Source of the DNA: Ignavibacteriaceae bacterium
Lineage (GTDB): Bacteria; Bacteroidota; Ignavibacteria; Ignavibacteriales; Ignavibacteriaceae
DNA: 9,444 bases
Assembly: GCA_023231105.1 (NCBI GenBank)
Contig: JALNWB010000150.1
Span: 1 to 9,444 of the forward strand
Reading direction: 5' to 3'
A program made the position numbers and the translations under genes. This document shows positions 7,256 through 9,444 of this stretch, piece after piece. Within the stretch, counting starts at the first letter, position 1; the number at the start of each line of letters is the position of its first letter. The notes beneath the pieces were generated by a model. It saw nothing but the letters and a program-made list of their open reading frames with translations. It did not search any database and was not told the DNA's origin.

Positions 7256-8122
7256 TTGAAAGAAAAAATTAACATATTCCTTGAACTAATAAAGTTCCGT
7301 ATTACTGTTTTCGTTATGATCACAACAGTCTTTGGATACCTTTGCGCCACCAAAGTATTTGGAATTGAATTGTTAGGTGCAGCCGTGGGAATTTTTCTAC
7401 TTGCCGGAGGTTCTGCTGCACTAAATCATTTGCAAGAATCTGTGTTTGATGCACAAATGGAAAGGACAAAGAATCGCCCGATTCCTTCCGGGAAAATTTC
7501 CGGGAAAAATGTTTTTGGAATTGTACTCATCTTATCCATTGTTGGTTCGGTTCTCTTATTTATTTCATCAGGTTTTATCGGTGTTCTTCTTGGATTACTT
7601 GCGCTTCTTTGGTACAACGGAATTTATACTCCACTTAAACGAAAAACATCATTTGCAATTATTCCCGGTTCTGTAATTGGAGCAATTCCACCTATTGTTG
7701 GCTGGGTAACCGGCGGCGGAAATGTTTTTGATCCGCAAGCTTTGTTAATTGCTTTCTTCTTTTTTATCTGGCAGATTCCTCATTTTTGGTTATTGCTTTT
7801 AGCTTTCGGAAAAGATTATGAAGATGCCGGTTTTCCTACGCTTAAAAAATATTTTTCAGAAAGTCAGCTTGCGCGAATAACGTATGTTTGGATTTGCGTA
7901 ACCGGCGTAACCGGATTGCTTATGCCGTTATTCAGTATCATTGATATTTCCTTTGCAAGCTTCGGCATTTTGGTATTGGTTATTGCATTAATTATCCGTT
8001 CGGCAAAATTATTAAAAGAGAATGTTGATAAACTATCACTTAAAAAAGTGTTTATAGAAATTAACTTGTTTGTCGTTGCGTTAATTCTTTTTATTTCAAT
8101 TGAAAAAATATTTCTATTATAA
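7256..8122 (+). CDS. ctaB: protoheme IX farnesyltransferase (heme O synthase)
   Basis: UbiA-family prenyltransferase that adds a farnesyl group from farnesyl diphosphate to protoheme IX, giving heme O, the precursor of heme A. The 288-residue protein has about eight or nine helices. The substrate motif is N57-x3-E61-x3-D65-x2-M68-x-R70-T71, continuing into KNRPIPSG; position 61 is Glu where many homologs have Asp, which I regard as a known-type variant. Further family segments are LWYNGIYTPLKRKT (118-131), GAIPPIVGW (142-150), FIWQIPHFWLLLL (170-182) and KDYEDAGFPT (186-195). The start is TTG at 7256, one base after the coxB stop, without a clear Shine-Dalgarno site; the next Met (M21) lies inside helix 1, so TTG is preferred. 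Coupling with the oxidase genes fits its role. No ctaA is visible in this window. Confidence 0.96.
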   Translation: MKEKINIFLELIKFRITVFVMITTVFGYLCATKVFGIELLGAAVGIFLLAGGSAALNHLQESVFDAQMERTKNRPIPSGKISGKNVFGIVLILSIVGSVLLFISSGFIGVLLGLLALLWYNGIYTPLKRKTSFAIIPGSVIGAIPPIVGWVTGGGNVFDPQALLIAFFFFIWQIPHFWLLLLAFGKDYEDAGFPTLKKYFSESQLARITYVWICVTGVTGLLMPLFSIIDISFASFGILVLVIALIIRSAKLLKENVDKLSLKKVFIEINLFVVALILFISIEKIFLL

Positions 8123-8133
8123 AGGCAGCGTAG

Positions 8134-9444
8134 ATGGATTTTTTAGATAAATTAGTTCTTCCTCAATCGCTTGAACACATAGCTTTGTTGCACTATCTGG
8201 CAACTATTATTTTGTTTTTATTTGTGCCGTTTATTAGTCTTGTTCTGGGCGGTTCTATTTTATCTTTATATTTTAAGAGAAAAGGGAAGACAGACGAACA
8301 TGGATTTTATACCAACTTTTCAAAAGAAGTAATTGAATTCACTACGTTTACAAAAGGTGCGGGTGTTGCGCTTGGTAGTGTTCCTCTTTTGACTTTAATA
8401 TTAATTTACGCACAGATACTTCATAACCTAAAACTTGTCACCATTTCATTTTTTGTTGTAGCGTTTATTTTGATAACGATAGGATTAGTTTTTATTTACA
8501 CCTACCGTTACTCCTGGGTCTTTAAGTCTTTATTTTCTTCAGTTAAATTGGAAGAAAGAGAAATTGAATATTCAACTTTTGCAAATAACGTTGCGAGAGT
8601 AAACCGCAAATCAAGTTTTTGGGGACTTATCTTTCTTCTCGTTGGTTCCTACTTTTTTATCGGCGGTTTAAATCTTGCTCTCAATCCATCTGACTGGGAT
8701 GCTACCGGAATTTTATATCTCTTCACTTCATTTTCAGTTTTTGTAAAATGGATTCACTTTATAACTGCCGCTTTGTCTTTAACCGGCGCTTTTCTTCTTT
8801 TCATTTATTTCTTTTGGGAAGGTGGAAAGGGAATTGAAGATGCCGGGTATAAAGCTTTTGTAAAGAAAACCGGACTTTCAATCACTTTATTTTTTGCGCT
8901 CTTTCAACCTCTCTTTTTATTAATCAATTTAGTTGCGATTCCTTCGCTTGCTCTCTCTTCATCCGTATTTGGATTTGCGGTGATATCCTTGTTCGCGGTT
9001 TTCTGGGTTTTCCATCTTGTATATGCAATGTTAAAAAATTCAGAGTTACGTTATTCCGGGATGGTTTTTCTTCTGCTCATAGTTGCGTCTTTAGCATTAA
9101 TCATTTCCGAGCAGGCGGCTTTTCGTAACGTTACAAAAAAGCAGGCGCTTGTGCTTGCCGCGGAATATGATGTCACGCTTAAATCGTTGAAAGGGGAGCC
9201 AACGGGAATTGCAGCAATTAGCGGCGCCGATATTTTTAACGGAAAATGTTCAGCATGTCATAAGTTTGATCAAAAATTAGTTGGACCTCCTTACAAAGAA
9301 ACGCTTACTAAATATAACGGTGATGTTGAGAAAGTCGCGGCATTTGTACTTAATCCGGTAAAGATGAATCCCGCATATCCTCCTATGCCTAACCAGGGAT
9401 TAAAACCTGCCGAAGCCAGAGCAATTGCTACATATATTTTGGAA
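8134..9444 (+). CDS. membrane cytochrome: cytochrome-bd-subunit-I-like domain fused to class I cytochrome c, 3'-truncated
   Basis: The 437 codons visible run off the window with no stop. Residues about 15-330 form roughly eight hydrophobic helices. HYLATIILFLFVPFISLVLG (20-39) resembles helix I of CydA (ALYHFLFVPLTLGLA), and VKWIHFITAALSLTGAFLL (204-222) resembles the CydA segment holding heme b ligand H186 (here H208). The CydA helix III glutamates and a long Q-loop are not evident, so I do not call it an oxidase. Residues about 360-437 are a class I cytochrome c with CSACHK (C372, C375, H376; 9247-9261) and likely Met ligand M418 in YPPMPNQGL, ending at the family's C-terminal helix. AAAGGC at 8121-8126 is a weak Shine-Dalgarno site before ATG 8134. 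It is 11 bases after ctaB, so probably cotranscribed. The cytochrome c domain is certain; the CydA relation is inferred. Confidence 0.78.
   Translation, partial: MDFLDKLVLPQSLEHIALLHYLATIILFLFVPFISLVLGGSILSLYFKRKGKTDEHGFYTNFSKEVIEFTTFTKGAGVALGSVPLLTLILIYAQILHNLKLVTISFFVVAFILITIGLVFIYTYRYSWVFKSLFSSVKLEEREIEYSTFANNVARVNRKSSFWGLIFLLVGSYFFIGGLNLALNPSDWDATGILYLFTSFSVFVKWIHFITAALSLTGAFLLFIYFFWEGGKGIEDAGYKAFVKKTGLSITLFFALFQPLFLLINLVAIPSLALSSSVFGFAVISLFAVFWVFHLVYAMLKNSELRYSGMVFLLLIVASLALIISEQAAFRNVTKKQALVLAAEYDVTLKSLKGEPTGIAAISGADIFNGKCSACHKFDQKLVGPPYKETLTKYNGDVEKVAAFVLNPVKMNPAYPPMPNQGLKPAEARAIATYILE

Noticed and set aside
7486..7508. Short near-repeat of TTCCGGGAAAA in tandem
   Set aside because: It encodes the SGKISGK segment of CtaB, so coding explains the repetition. 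There is no sign of a regulatory or mobile repeat.
7865..7920. Repeated GTAACCGG inside ctaB
   Set aside because: It comes from the repeated Val-Thr-Gly codons of the protein (CVTGVTG) and has no other context.
1..9444. Mobile elements, CRISPR arrays, tRNA or rRNA genes, riboswitches, internal terminators
   Set aside because: Every base is in, or within 14 bases of, a coding frame, and I saw no inverted repeats, U-tract hairpins or repeat arrays outside coding sequence.

Overview
The window is an AT-rich, all plus-strand, gapless run of nine respiratory-chain genes. They are the distal part of an Alternative Complex III (ACIII, quinol:cytochrome c oxidoreductase) operon running directly into an A2-type heme-copper cytochrome c oxidase operon. 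The gene content suggests a member of the Bacteroidota/Chlorobiota/Ignavibacteria group (FCB), and the fused ActD-ActE plus the AT-rich codon use lean me toward an Ignavibacteria-like lineage. That taxonomic call is an inference from gene content only.

Layout. Positions 1-1071 hold the 3' part of an ActD-ActE fusion whose start lies upstream of the window. It is followed by actF (1058-2248), a membrane-anchored monoheme cytochrome c with an unrecognised C-terminal region (2261-3184), and a SCO-family copper chaperone (3186-3998). Next come oxidase subunit I (4013-5650), III (5647-6270), IV (6284-6583) and II (6592-7254), and then heme O synthase ctaB (7256-8122). The last gene (8134 to the window end, no stop reached) encodes a multi-helix membrane protein resembling cytochrome bd subunit I, with a C-terminal class I cytochrome c domain.

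Spacing. Neighbouring genes overlap by 14 or 4 bases or are separated by 1-14 bases. I see no internal terminator or promoter, so the region looks like a single transcription unit. There is no intergenic stretch long enough to hold another gene.

How the genes work together. ACIII (ActD-ActE and ActF here; ActA-C expected upstream) oxidises quinol and passes electrons to its heme c domain. These electrons go, directly or through the anchored cytochrome c, to the CuA site of oxidase subunit II and on to the binuclear centre of subunit I, where O2 is reduced. SCO is the likely CuA metallochaperone, and CtaB makes heme O, the precursor of heme A. No ctaA (heme A synthase) is visible. The least ordinary parts are the cytochrome-bd-like/cytochrome c fusion at the 3' end, the ActD-ActE fusion, the orphan C-terminal region of the second cytochrome, and the I-III-IV-II subunit order.
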